64,000 nucleotides of DNA from positions 688,552 to 752,551 of the forward strand of contig RPFO01000080.1 of the NCBI GenBank assembly GCA_009746045.1, read 5' to 3'. This document shows, piece after piece, positions 32,809 to 44,037 of the stretch. A program made the translations under genes and the position numbers. This stretch comes from Mesostigma viride (Eukaryota; Streptophyta; Mesostigmatophyceae; Mesostigmatales; Mesostigmataceae). Position 1 is the stretch's first letter. The number at the start of each line of letters is the position of its first letter. Below the pieces are notes generated by a model. That model was not told the origin of the DNA. It saw only the letters and a program-made list of their open reading frames with translations, and did not search any database.

Positions 32809-33726
32809 TAGATTGGTTGAATATAGTTCGTTTTCGGCTAGGAGGCGTGGCCTTTGCATGACGGGCAAGAGGATTTCAGCCGTGGGCAACCAAGCACACA
32901 TGTCGTCGGGCTAGTCCGACGAGTGCGCACGTGAACCGGCACTCCCGGTCACACACGACACCATAGAGATAGTCAGCTGCACCGCCTCATGTCGGCGAAA
33001 CCCATAGTTCCATCGGAATCGTTTCAGCGGCCGGCATTTCCTCTCCGCGTTTCCTCAATACATCATCGTTCCTGCATTTTCCTCTTCCACGCAGGTTGTG
33101 GCTTTTTTGAAAGCCACGAATGTACCCGGGGATGGGACGCTTCGGCTGCCTCAATGCCTACACATTCAATACGATGTCCCCCTCTCACCTTCCTCCATCA
33201 TTCCGCTCACATTGCACTACGTGTCTGTGTTTTGTTCTTTTTCTTGTTCTCGTTTGTTTTGCTGTTCTTGTCCTTTTTCTTTTACTTTTACTGAGGGAGC
33301 TAGGCTGGGCTGCGCGCTGTGTGTGCTACTCTCGTGTTTTTCTGTGGGCACTTGAGAGACTAACCAAGGATCGGGCCCCCCACACGGCAATATCAGCCTT
33401 TGCTTTTGTTTACCCTCCCATATCTCTTTACAAACGCCAAAAAAACACAAAGGCAGGAGCACGGTGACTCATCTGGAACATGAAGAAGGGAAATCTTTTC
33501 GTTACAGGAAAGAGGTGTCAAGTATGACAATTGGAAGGCCCCCCACTGGGAATCCACATGTTCCGAGTCCATTCAGCTGTGTTGTTAGCCACATCCTGCC
33601 CCGGGGAGATGCATCATGGACCACCGCTATCGCGTAACGGGTGTTACGCAGTGAATATTGACTTACCTCAATATGCTCCGCTCTGGTTCTGTTTGATGTC
33701 TTAGCTCTCAGTGCATCTGAATCATC

Positions 33727-36700
33727 ATGAAACACCTTATGACTTTCTGGCATGCTCTTACCCTCCACAGAATACGGCAATCCAGTGGCATTGATTACCG
33801 GAAGTACACTGCTATTTCTCGGCAGTTCCCCTATCGTATCTCCTCACAGGCATGGCGGAAGCGTTGTCGCATCAACACGCGCCATAACCATCACTGCAAG
33901 GATGACCATACTCTACGTCGCCTCCGGCGCTTACAGCGCACGCATTTGTCGCTTACCAACTCCACTCGCCCACACCCCGTAAGCACCCATCGCGTCATTT
34001 ATGCCATTTACAACCGCAGGTACCCTCAGCGTATCTACGTTGGCCAGACGCAACGGGATGCCTGGACGCGTTTTCAGGAACATGTCCGAGCGGCACGCCG
34101 CCTTCATATTGGCCGCCCTGCCGCCAACGACGACACCCCCCTACATGGCGCCATGGCCCAATACGGGTGGTGGGATTGGCGAGTCGTCCCCTTGGAACAT
34201 GTCCCCGGCACCTTTACCGGCGCCGCTTTTCGCAAAGCCGCAGGGCATCGGGAAACGTTTTGGAAACGAATGTTACATGCATTTCTGCCCCACGGTTTTT
34301 GCATTGAAGGCAAGAGTTTCAAAGCTCGGTCTCGCCGCCGCCCGCCTCCCCTCCGTCCCCGCCCTCTTATGTTCATCCGTGCCTGGCGTCTGAAGCACAA
34401 TCTCCACCCATATCGCCCCTATCCCCCCAGCGTCACCCCGGCCCCTCCACCTTCCACACATGTGTCCACCGATCCTTCCCTTTACTCCACCAGTCTCCGC
34501 TGCTTACGTCACATGTCTCGGCTTATGCAACGCGGCAACTTTCATGCATCCTATCTCGAAGCCTGCAGCTTGAAGAAGCTTACCAGCTTACACATTGCCG
34601 TCGGGTCGTGCTCCCCAGCTGATCTGCAAGTCCCCCGCTCCCATGCCACTAGTCTGCGAGGCCTTCTCTCACGTATCATTCGGCACCGTGTCAATGGGAA
34701 TGCAGATGCACTGCGTCCGCGCCGTTTGCTGATCTCACCTTTCATTCATGCTGCGATGGATGAGCTGTGTTTGCCACACATTCTGCATTTGCCGCAAGTG
34801 CAGGCTGCGATGCCGCTCGTGGTGCGCAACACTTTCGGCACTCCCATTGCCGCCTGGCATTACTCTCCCACCTTGGGACAAATGGTTTTCAGCAACGGGA
34901 AGGTCAGCCGCGATACAACGCCCACCGAGCTGGCCACCATCTTGGCAGGGCCCTGCCCCTGCCAACAACAACGGTATTTCAAGTACCTTGATCCCACCTC
35001 ACAGCACGTCATGACCGCTGACCTCAGCATCCTGCCGAGCCACACGCTTGTAGACCTTTTTGCCAAAGGCACCAAGTTTCGGCCGTGGGTCCAGCGCACG
35101 TGTGCCAAAGAGGTGAATGCACTGCTCTCCACATCACTGCGCAAATTTTGCAATGCCATGAGCACGGACCTACAGCTTGCTCCCCTTGCCATGGAACCGT
35201 GGTTTCGCGCCGTCATTCACGAATGCAATGCACGTCTCACCAGGCTTGATTACCGTCTCCAGCAGGTCCACCGCACCACCTGGCTCAACACCACAGATAA
35301 AGCACTTCTTGACCACTTCAAGCAGGACTTTATCATCACGTGTGTTGACAAGAGTGCCAACAACTTTGCTTTCATATGCAAGAAGCACTACCTTGCTACT
35401 TTGCAACACGAGTTGGCGTCCAGCCCTACCTATGTTCAGCGTGCACAGTCCACCGCCAGTATCACCGCTGCTCATCGGGCTTTTCTGCACAGCCAAAACA
35501 TTTTTGCTCGGGCATTCCTTAAGCGGCAGCGACGCGCCACCACCACTACGTTCCCATATCTGTATCTCACTCTTAAGCTGCACAAAACTCCTGTTGCTTT
35601 GCGCACCATTGCTGCGTCGCATTCAGCCCCACTGATGCCTCTCTCGAAACTCATCTGCCATGCTTTGAATGCTCTTCTCCCCGAAGCCAATGCATTATGG
35701 GTGGAGGTGCTGTCGAATGCCGGGTATGAATGCGCTGGTAGTTGGATCGTCATAGACTCAGCCCAAGTACGCCTACGCCTTGCCGCCCTTAGCCGTTCTA
35801 AGACAGCAGCAGAGAAACGTATACCTATGCCCATAGCCACCTATGATTTCACCACTCTATATACCACACTAGATTTGCACGATTTGAAAGCTCGTTTAGA
35901 TAGCCTCCTTACTCGTCTGTATGCACGTAGGCCTCACGGGCGCAACCACCTGCACGTGCGTGTTTCTCAGACCAAGCCCACGGCAACGTGGCTCTCAGGG
36001 ATCGCGGCAGGTGCTATCGTGCGGGATGGTTATAATTATATTATCACGAAGGCTGACCTTGTCCATTGGATCTCTTATCTTGTTGATAACACCTTCATCT
36101 GTTTTGCGGGCAATGTATACCAACAAGCTATCGGCATCCCTATGGGCACTAACTGTGCCGGGCTCCTTGCAAACCTCTATCTATACACTTATGAGCTTGC
36201 ATTCATGGAGAATCTCATTGCCTCAAACGATGATGTTCTCATCAGGCGTTTTATCCATACATGTCGATACATTGATGATGTCATCGCTTTCGACAACCCT
36301 GATTTCGCAACCCATTTGTATATCACCGCTGGTCTGCCTGGCATCTACCCGCAAGCGTCCCTCACATTAAAGCTCACGTCGGAGGATACTCATTGCAATT
36401 ACCTCGATCTTAACATTACCCATAACAAGAAGGGCTGGCGTACGGCTATCTATGATAAGCGCAAGGATCCTAAATACCAGCAAATTCCTTTTATTCGTTA
36501 CCCCGATATTCACAGTCTCCTTTCCCACACAGCAAAATATGGTGTTGTTCTTTCTCAGTTACATCGTTTTTCCCGTCTTTGTTCTTATCGTGTTGATTTC
36601 ATCACGACTCTTGTTGAACTCTTGCAGCGTTTATTGGTCAAAGACTATGACCGAGCCATTATGCTCCGTCAAGTCCGATGTTTTTTGCAACGTCACCCAC

Positions 36701-36783
36701 ATCTGTTCGGTGCTGCCCCTTGGCACAAGCTCTACAAACAGGTCGTGGACCGGCTGGATCGCATAGTATCTCCGCACATCTGA
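33727..36783 (+). CDS. Penelope-like GIY-YIG endonuclease/reverse transcriptase
   Basis: This single 1,018-residue protein should nick DNA and reverse-transcribe the element RNA. The GIY-YIG endonuclease spans residues 89-192: VIYAIYN (GIY), IYVGQT (YIG), Arg116, and Glu176 within RETFWKRM. The CxC motif is CPC at about 408-410, linking to the RT. RT motifs are YDFTTLYTTL (A, about 705), IGIPMGTNCAGLLANLYL (B, about 801), CRYIDDVIAF (C, about 847) and NYLDLNITHNKKG (about 891). No CCHH zinc motif is visible around the endonuclease. The frame is uninterrupted and all catalytic Asp residues are present, so it may be active. The Met at 33727 is the first in frame; a start slightly downstream is possible. 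The region between CxC and motif A is long enough for the insertion-in-fingers domain reported for this clade. Confidence 0.9.
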   Translation: MKHLMTFWHALTLHRIRQSSGIDYRKYTAISRQFPYRISSQAWRKRCRINTRHNHHCKDDHTLRRLRRLQRTHLSLTNSTRPHPVSTHRVIYAIYNRRYPQRIYVGQTQRDAWTRFQEHVRAARRLHIGRPAANDDTPLHGAMAQYGWWDWRVVPLEHVPGTFTGAAFRKAAGHRETFWKRMLHAFLPHGFCIEGKSFKARSRRRPPPLRPRPLMFIRAWRLKHNLHPYRPYPPSVTPAPPPSTHVSTDPSLYSTSLRCLRHMSRLMQRGNFHASYLEACSLKKLTSLHIAVGSCSPADLQVPRSHATSLRGLLSRIIRHRVNGNADALRPRRLLISPFIHAAMDELCLPHILHLPQVQAAMPLVVRNTFGTPIAAWHYSPTLGQMVFSNGKVSRDTTPTELATILAGPCPCQQQRYFKYLDPTSQHVMTADLSILPSHTLVDLFAKGTKFRPWVQRTCAKEVNALLSTSLRKFCNAMSTDLQLAPLAMEPWFRAVIHECNARLTRLDYRLQQVHRTTWLNTTDKALLDHFKQDFIITCVDKSANNFAFICKKHYLATLQHELASSPTYVQRAQSTASITAAHRAFLHSQNIFARAFLKRQRRATTTTFPYLYLTLKLHKTPVALRTIAASHSAPLMPLSKLICHALNALLPEANALWVEVLSNAGYECAGSWIVIDSAQVRLRLAALSRSKTAAEKRIPMPIATYDFTTLYTTLDLHDLKARLDSLLTRLYARRPHGRNHLHVRVSQTKPTATWLSGIAAGAIVRDGYNYIITKADLVHWISYLVDNTFICFAGNVYQQAIGIPMGTNCAGLLANLYLYTYELAFMENLIASNDDVLIRRFIHTCRYIDDVIAFDNPDFATHLYITAGLPGIYPQASLTLKLTSEDTHCNYLDLNITHNKKGWRTAIYDKRKDPKYQQIPFIRYPDIHSLLSHTAKYGVVLSQLHRFSRLCSYRVDFITTLVELLQRLLVKDYDRAIMLRQVRCFLQRHPHLFGAAPWHKLYKQVVDRLDRIVSPHI

Positions 36784-36845
36784 ACCCTGTGATGCCAGAT
36801 CTCCTTTGCGGCCGTTCCGAGCTTGGCACTGGATTCGTTGTCCAC

Positions 36846-37343
36846 ATCGTCGCGTCGCTGCCGCAACACGATGTTTTCTGGCATCCGCGGGCTTTTGGTT
36901 CCCGCCGCACATTTGAAAGTGCTGTCCTCCGGCTTTTTGCCTTTGCACCGTGTGCAGTTCTTGGACGTTTGGAATCATGGCATGGCTAACGTGATGACTG
37001 ACTAGCTAGACCTTTTCAGTGGTTTTCCATTTGCGGGTATTTCCTCGTAAATGGTGGGAGAGCGATCGCAGCAATGGTGCTCACCACTAGACACTCCCGG
37101 CCAGTTAGGCTAGAAACACACGCCCTGATCAAGCATGCTGTTTCCGGCCCCACCGTCTAGGTCATCTAGTCGCTCCACACGTAAGCCAGCCATAATTTCA
37201 ATGCACAAGGATACACATTTCCATCACCATTCATCTTCATCATCCTGAACGACTCGAAAACGCGGAAAAGATAACGGCAGGCTCGAGCTACCATGGTCCG
37301 GATTCTCCCGATTTCTGGCCTGCGCTGGTTGTCTCTTTGATAT
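36846..37343 (+). repeat. Penelope pseudo-LTR, downstream copy
   Basis: 498 bp, identical by eye to the upstream copy. It begins 62 bp after the ORF stop. The last 17 bases (GGTTGTCTCTTTGATAT) are followed directly by a near-duplicate of themselves that belongs to the target. Confidence 0.95.
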
Positions 37344-37466
37344 GGTTGTCTCCTTGATATGCTGTATAGTTTTCGGAAGACACCGACGCACGGCTGACAC
37401 GCATGGTTGACACTATACGTACCAACTTGATTATTTGGGTGGTTATGCCCTTTCATACGGCTTCAC

Positions 37467-37747
37467 CATATGCCATGCAGAGAGATGCTCTCTGTCGAGA
37501 AGCCATGCCCTAGCCCTTGCATAGCCATGATGATCTTCCTCCCCCGTGCCAGGATCCCCTTAGCTGGGTTGAACCTGAGACAGCATGGTGGTGCCGGTGC
37601 CCTTGCGGCACCTAGAGCAAGTGTTGCTTACATTCCCACCCTTGCATGAAGTAGCCTAGGATGTATTTAAAGCCATATGCCCCTTCTCAGGGATATGTGC
37701 TACATTGACTCCCAACGGAGTGATGTTGATAATTAATTAATTAATTA
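37467..37747 (+). mobile_element. Half-LINE 3' end, TSD ATACGGCTTCAC
   Basis: A 281-bp insertion similar to the 3' UTR at about 7655-7930, ending in TTAA-type repeats. The 12-bp duplication lies at 37455-37466 and 37748-37759. Arm A keeps the single-copy empty site (reverse complement near 22362-22373). Confidence 0.9.
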
Positions 37748-38305
37748 ATACGGCTTCACGATGCATGGCTTTACATTTCCCTTCCTTATTTAAGTGAATG
37801 ACATGGGGAGACATGCTGTAGGACTTGGTGCACTTTGCCTGAGCAAGGTGTGACAATTAATTCACCGCTATAAATGTGAATGGACCAAGTTCGTCGAAAC
37901 GGGGAAATAACGTTACTTGATACTAGATTTAGGGAGGTCCTGTGTTCGTAACTTGCTGGTAGCTACTGTGGTTTCTCATTTTCGGTGTTGTCCGTGGAAT
38001 CTCATATTTGGGCAGCTAGCCCCATGCACGTTGAGCGCTTACTGACAACAATACAAGATTTAGACGCGTAGGGGGGCAAGAATCAATTGTGCGTCGGCAC
38101 GGTAGCTTGCATCATTCACGATTTGTGCGTTTTAATCGAAGGGCATCTACTTAGTTCGGCAGAGCAACGGGGGTTGTTTAGTTAGTAGTTAGTTAGTACT
38201 TACTTAGTTAAAATAGTTAGTCAGTTAGTTAGCTAGTGAGCTAGTTAGAACTTGATAGGTAGGTCAGGTAGGTAGGTAATTAATTAATTAATTAATTAAT
38301 TAATT

Positions 38306-38454
38306 AGACTCGTGCTCCCGTTGGGGAGTCACGGAGCCCGAACTGCCTTTCATCCCTTTGTTTGCACAACAGGAAGGAAGGTCAGAGACCCCCTTTCTCC
38401 TTCATGCTAGAGGCATGCCACAGCTGCGTGACTCCCAAACGGGAGCACGAGTCT
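38306..38454. mobile_element. Small MITE, arm B
   Basis: Reverse-complement counterpart of the MITE at 21666-21814, with the same AGACTCGTGCTCCCGTT ends. The TTAA-repeat flanks are expanded relative to arm A. Confidence 0.75.
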
Positions 38455-38699
38455 AATTAATTAATTAATTAATTAATGCCACAGCTGCAATCGGACACGC
38501 TAAACGATCCTGCAAGATCTGTGGGTGCAATGAGACCCATGTGAGCTTATCATAACAAGGAGCGTGGGCAAGTAATGTGAGCATAGCCAAGACGTAGCAT
38601 CATTGGATGTACAAGGAAATATTTAATAGCTCTATCTTGATGTGCGTGTAGGAATAACTGCATGGAGGAATAACGGCGAACATGTGAAGGAACAAGTAT

Positions 38700-39235
38700 C
38701 CCACAACCAGGAACGTGCATCCCACAAGCAGGAACGAGTATCCCACAAGCAGGAACGTGTTTCCCACCACCAGGAACAAGTATCCCACAACCAGGAACGA
38801 CTATCCCACAACTAGGAACGTGTATCCCACAACCAGGAACAAGTATCCTCTGCCGGCAGTGCCACCCCATGCAAGACCCCACAAGCCGTCCTTGCATAAA
38901 GGGGACATGCAGGCATCACAAGGAGTGGTAACTGCCGGCAGTGCCACCCCATGCAAGAACACACAAGCCGGGGACATGCAGTCATCACAAGGAGTGGTGA
39001 CTGCCGGCAGTGCCACGCCATGCAAGACCCCACAAGCCGTCCTTGCGTCAAGGGGACATGCAGTCATCACAAGGAGTGGTAACTGCCGGCAGTGCCACCC
39101 CATGCAAGAACACACAAGCCGGGGACATGCAGTCATCACAAGGAGTGGTAACTGCCGGCAGTGCTACCCCATGCCAGAACCCACAAGCCATCCATGCAAT
39201 CATCACAGGGAGTGGTAACTGCCGGCAGTGCGTGG
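38700..39235 (-). repeat. Minisatellite and ACTGCCGGCAGT array, arm B
   Basis: A short block of the 21-bp minisatellite (38700-38853) followed by about five units carrying ACTGCCGGCAGT. It mirrors 19958-21440 with far fewer units. Confidence 0.9.
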
Positions 39236-39239
39236 CCCT

Positions 39240-39990
39240 AATTCCCACAACCCCTCTGCTAACGTTAGTGCCCAGCCCCCTCTGCTAACGTTAGTGCCCC
39301 CCCTCCTTTGCTAACATTAGTTCCCACACCCCTCTGCTAACGTTAGTGCCCGTGCCCCTTTACTAACGTTAGTGCCCATCCCCCTCTGCTAACGTTAGTG
39401 CCCGTGCCCCTTTACTAACGTTAGTGCCCAGCCCCCTCTGCTAACGTTAGTGCCCCCCCCTCCTTTGCTAACATTAGTTCCCACACCCCTCTGCTAACGT
39501 AAGTGCCCTCCCCCCCCTGCTATCGTTAATGCCCACCCCCCTTCACTAACTTTATTCCCACACCCCCTCTGTTAACGTTAGTGCCCGCGCCCCTTTACTA
39601 ACGTTAGTGCTCGTGCCCCTCTGCTAACGTTAGTGCCTGTGCCCCTTTACTAACGTTAGTGCCCAGCCCCCTCTGCTAACGTTAGTGCCCGTGCCCCTTT
39701 ACTAACGTTAGTGCCCGTGCCCCTCTGCTAACGTTAGTGCCCGTGCCCCTTTACTAACGTTAGTGCCCAGCCCCCTCTGCTATCGTTAGTGCCCGTGCCC
39801 CTTTACTAACGATAGTGCCCAGCCCCCTCTGCTAACGTTAGTGCCCGTGCCCCTTTACTAACGTTAGTGCCCAGCCCCCTCTGCTAACGTTAGTGCCCGT
39901 GCCCCTTCACTAACGTTAGTGCCCGTGCCCCTCTGCTAACGTTATTCCCGAGCCCCCTCTGCTATCGCTAATTCCCGTGCCCCTTTATAT
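39240..39990 (-). repeat. TAACGTTA array, arm B
   Basis: Uninterrupted counterpart of 18691-19957, with GCCCCTTTACTAACGTTAGT and CCCTCTGCTAACGTTAGT units alternating. It has no LINE insertions. Confidence 0.9.
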
Positions 39991-39999
39991 TTGGACCAG

Positions 40000-41765
40000 G
40001 AACACATCCCACAACTAGGCTCGACTATCCCACAACTAGGAACGTGCATCCCACAACCAGGAACGTGTATCCTACAACCAGGAACGTGTATCCCACAACC
40101 AGGAACGTGTTTCCCACAACCAGGAACAAGTATCCTACAACCAGGAACGTGTTTCCCACAACCAGGAACGTGTTTCCCACAACCAGGAACGTGTATCCCA
40201 CAACCAGGAACGTGTTTCCCACAACCAGCAACGTGTTTCCCACAACCAGGAACGTGTTTCCCACAACCAGGAACAAGTATCCTACAAGCAAGAACGTGTT
40301 TCCCACCACCAGCAACGTGTTTCCCACAACCAGGAACGTGTTTCCCACAACCAGGAACGTGTTTCCCACAACCAAGAACAAGTATCCCACAACCAGGAAC
40401 GACTATCCCACAACCAGGAACGAGTATCCTACAACCAGGAACGTGTTTCCCACAACCAGCAACGTGTTTCCTACAACCAGGAACGTGTTTCCCACAACCA
40501 GGAACGTGTTTCCCACCACCAGGAACGTGTATCCCACAACCAGGAACGTGTTTCCCACAACCAGGAACGTGTATCCCACAACCAGGAACGTGTATCCCAC
40601 AACCAGGAACGTGTATCCCACAACCAGGAACGTGTATCCCACAACTAGGAACGTGTTTCCCACCACCAGGAACGTGTTTCCCACAACCAGGAACAAGTTT
40701 CCCACAACCAGGAACGTGTTTCCCACAACCAGGAACGTGTATCCCACAACCAGGAACAAGTTTCCCACAACCAGGAACACATCCCACAACCAGGAACAAG
40801 TATCCTACAACCAGGAACAAGTATCCTACAACCAGGAACGTGTTTCCCACAACCAGGAATGTGTTTCCCACAACCAGGAATGTGTTTCCCACAACCAGGA
40901 ACGTGTATCCTACAACCAGGAACACATCCCACAACCAGGAACGTGTTTCCCACAACCAGGAACGTGTTTCCCACCACCAGGAACGTGTTTCCCACAACCA
41001 GGAACGTGTATCCTACAACCAGGAACGTGTTTCCCACAACCAGGAACGTGTATCCCACAACCATGAACGTGTTTCCCACAACCAGGAACAAGTATCCCAC
41101 AACCAGGAACGTGTTTCCCACAACCAGGAACGTGTTTCCCACAACCAGGAACGTGTTTCCCGCAACCAGGAACGTGTTTCCCACAACCAGGAACAAGTAT
41201 CCTACAACCAGGAACGTGTTTCCCACAACCAGGAACGTGTTTCCCACAACCAGGAACGTGTTTCCCACAACCAGGAACGTGTTTCCCACAACCAGGAACG
41301 TGTATCCTACAACCAGGAACGTGTTTCCCACAACCAGGAACGTGTATCCTACAACTAGGAACGTGTTTCCCACCACCAGGAACAAGTATCCCACAACCAG
41401 GAACGTGTTTCCCACAACCAGGAACGTGCATCCCACAACCAGGAACACATCCCACAACCAGGAACAAGTATCCTACAACCAGGAACACATCCCACAACCA
41501 GGAACGTGCATCCCACAACCAGGAACGTGTATCTCACAACCAGGAACAAGTATCCCACAACCAGGAACACATCCCACAACCAGGAACGACTATCCCACAA
41601 CCAGGAACGTGCATCCCACAACAAGGAACAAGTATCCCACAACCAGGAACACATCCCACAACCAGGAACGACTATCCCACAACCAGGAACGTGCATCCCA
41701 CAACCAGGAACAAGTATCCCACAACAAGGAACACATCCCACAACCAGGAACGTGTATCCCACAAC
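40000..41765 (-). repeat. Expanded 21-bp minisatellite, arm B
   Basis: About 1.77 kb, on the order of 80 units, of TCCCACAACCAGGAACGTGTT and variants, the reverse complement of the arm A array. Units ending AACACATCCC are 18 bp. Open frames of up to 455 codons here are repeat artefacts. Confidence 0.95.
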
Positions 41766-42849
41766 CAGTCGCGCAGTCGGTCTGAATGACTGGCATTATA
41801 ACGAGCGTCATATTCGTCTCCGGCTTGGCAGTGCCGTCATCCTGCATACAAAAAGAACATTGGAGCCAGCACTTTCCCGCGGGTTGTAGCCGATATTCCT
41901 CCATGCAGCGATATTCACCAATGCGCTATCAATAAACAAGTCGACACCATCCGGTATGTAAAAAAAGCACGCTGCTGGCCACGACGGTCACGGCGATGAT
42001 GAACGACAATAACAAGAACGCCTAATAGCAGGCGTCATACAAACTAGAACAGACTGGAACAACTACTTACCCGGTCGTCTGTGATCTTGACGCAGAGCCT
42101 GGTTTACAAGGAAGCGAGGGAAACCGGCCACTATGAGCACCCCTACTTAACCCACATAATGAAGGTTAGGAATCCTCCCCATCATGCTAACCGTAGACTC
42201 GGTGAAACGCCCCATGATACAAATACGATAGCCCAGCAACGACTACTTGCGGCCATCACCTTGTCCAGTTCTGGCTGGCTGTGCGGCGGTAATTTTACCA
42301 AGTTTAAAAATGTTACGTCGCACCAGTCTGTGCTTTTTTACGTAGTACCAGTGTAGTGTAGAAATCTGCCAAAAGAGCAAACGCCCAAAGCCAACTTCCA
42401 AGACGCCCAAAGCCAAATTCCAAGACGCCCAAAGCCCAAACGCGGGCGAGTCTGGCGCGGCGCCGGCCATTGGGCCCCGGAATAAGAAATACCCTCTCTG
42501 CCCGGCGGCCGGCGCTAGCCCCAAGCACTAACCGTAGACATGGTTTCTCCTGCGCGCAACACCTACTTTTGCCTTCGTTGAACTCTGGCCTTTGGCGCAA
42601 ACTTTGAATTTTGGGAAAGGATGCTGACGGGCAACTGTTGCGCAATGCAGTTTTTCCGGGTACGGCCGCTCCCTGAATGGTACGGCGATCAAGGACGCGA
42701 TTACGCCAGCAGCAAGCGATCCCAACCAAGCGATACTGTAGAGTGACGACTGTTTCTCTACCACTGGTAAATACTCGTCATAAGTAGTTTTACTTAATTT
42801 ACTGGACGTCATCTGATGGCCGTGAATATCTGTCGGATGACTGGCATGG

Positions 42850-44011
42850 ACCGCAACATGCTCGGGGAAGGTGATCGCAGAACTCCCCCTTGGAACCCTG
42901 CACCGCGTTCAACTACTGGCGCCGCTGAGCGGCCACAATGGCAGTCTGGCTCAACTTACAACTGCAGTGGTGTTCCTCCCCACCCAGCTATGCCACCGGA
43001 TTCGGGTTGTACCTTGGTCCCTTGAACAATCATGTGTATACCAACCCAACCCCAACCTTCCAGACGCTGCTATTATTTGGCTACATGTGGGATCAACCCG
43101 CCTGGACATGTTATCATTGGATCCAGTGGAATTTGGCTGGGTGCTAAATCAGGGTGACAGCAGAACTGTAAAAGGCCTTTACGAGTACACGGCAGAGTGG
43201 GGCTACACAATGCTCTTGCATAAAAACCATCAATTCCACCCCGGACGGACACGCTGGGGCGCTCAACTGAGTGGCCTGGCCACACCTGGGTCCGCAACAT
43301 CACCCTCGCCGCTGACCACCCGCTGATTGATCGCCGCGCGACCGACGTACAACACCTCTTGATGCACCGGTCCATCGGGGTCGGGGAGATCCTCCACCGG
43401 CGATTTCAACACCCTGCTACATGTTTATGTACCAACCCCACTGAAACTGTGGAACACCGATTTTTATGGTGTAACCTCCAGGGAGTTTGGACCTGGTTGA
43501 TTGGTTTATGGGCAGCCTGGACGTCTGAGCCTATCATACCGGTGTCTACCCGCTCAATTATCTTTGGCATCACTGGCACCCCTGGCCTTGAGCTCACCTT
43601 TTCACAACAAGCGTGGATATGGCTCCGCACATGCATGTTATATACAATCTGGACGGTGCGAAACGATGTGGTGTTCAATAGGCGCACAGTTTTCGACAAA
43701 GCTGGGGTTCTCTCACGCTTCATTTACCTATGGAACTCCGGCATGCGACGCTACTGGATGGTTGCAAATGAACAAAACAAAATCTGGGACCCTGGCGCGG
43801 ACCAGGATAAGCCCAGCCCACTTGAGATCTTTCATGACCTCATGGGCAAAAACAGGATCTTTACCCACATGCCCAATGACAACCCATTAGAAGTCCAGTG
43901 GCTTCCGTGGTCTAGTAAGGCTCCGTTTTAGCCACTGACATCTTGATACCCTAGGCTTAGCAGGGATTACCTACTGGCTATATTTGGAATAAACGTACAC
44001 CTATTTACCTG
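42850..44011 (+). mobile_element. 5'-truncated LINE with 26-bp TSD
   Basis: Flanked by a perfect 26-bp duplication beginning GAATATCTGTCGGATGACTG (42824-42849 and 44012-44037). It contains the C-terminal end of an L1-like ORF2 and a short 3' UTR with AATAAA near 43988. It ends without a long poly(A). Confidence 0.9.
42871..43931 (+). pseudogene. L1-like LINE ORF2 C-terminus with zf-RVT motif
   Basis: Two overlapping frames (42871-43326 and 43359-43931) join through a frameshift near 43270. The second contains LHRRFQHPATCLCTNPTETV, then EHRFLWC-x-LQGVWTWL and WRLR-like helices. This is the C-x-C...ETxEHxxxxC...W pattern of the zf-RVT domain that ends many plant and algal L1 and RTE ORF2 proteins. 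Upstream residues (about 150) correspond to the post-RT connection. RT catalytic motifs are absent because of 5' truncation. The function was probably nucleic-acid binding during target-primed reverse transcription; this copy is dead. Confidence 0.75.
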
Positions 44012-44037
44012 GAATATCTGTCGGATGACTGGCATGG

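Larger units (their letters stand above)
32311..37343 (+). mobile_element. Full-length Penelope-like element (Chlamys-type)
   Basis: A 5,033-bp element made of a 498-bp pseudo-LTR (32311-32808), a 5' region of about 920 bp, one 1,018-codon ORF, and a second 498-bp pseudo-LTR (36846-37343). The two pseudo-LTRs read identically, implying recent insertion. Its empty site is preserved in arm A. The domain order, GIY-YIG endonuclease before the RT with a CxC motif between, identifies the N-terminal-endonuclease clade. Absence of the CCHH motif points to Chlamys rather than Naiad. Confidence 0.9.
17533..42493. mobile_element. Giant (25 kb) long-inverted-repeat mobile element
   Basis: The left boundary reads GGTATTTCTTATTCCGG and the right boundary is its reverse complement. 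The direct repeat CTCTCTGCCC flanks both sides. The inverted arms (17533-25027 and 30207-42493) contain the same ordered blocks. Each arm has private insertions that are absent from the other, so the arms predate those insertions. A long TIR with a 10-bp TSD is typical of Mutator-like elements, but no MULE transposase is visible, so the class is inference. The interior carries a hAT insertion, a coding fragment and partial extra copies of the arm ends. The element lies inside the 33.6-kb CACTA-bracketed interval. Confidence 0.6.
30207..42493 (-). repeat. Right inverted arm (B) of the giant element
   Basis: This is the reverse-complement counterpart of 17533-25027, lengthened by the Penelope-like element, a LINE 3' end, a 575-bp private segment and an expanded minisatellite. 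It lacks the palindromic composite and the two LINE 3' ends seen in arm A. Confidence 0.85.

Noticed and set aside
37240-37270. Hammerhead ribozyme in the Penelope pseudo-LTR
   Set aside because: CCTGAACGACTCGAAAAC superficially recalls the core, but the CTGANGA box is broken and no flanking stems form. This clade is reported to lack hammerheads.
39942-41889. Open frames of up to 455 codons
   Set aside because: The same 21-bp minisatellite in the right arm; repeat artefact.
17533-42493. Inverted duplication as a simple assembly artefact
   Set aside because: The arms differ by several precise insertions with TSDs and by array lengths, which a mirrored misassembly would not create. Long-read confirmation is still desirable.
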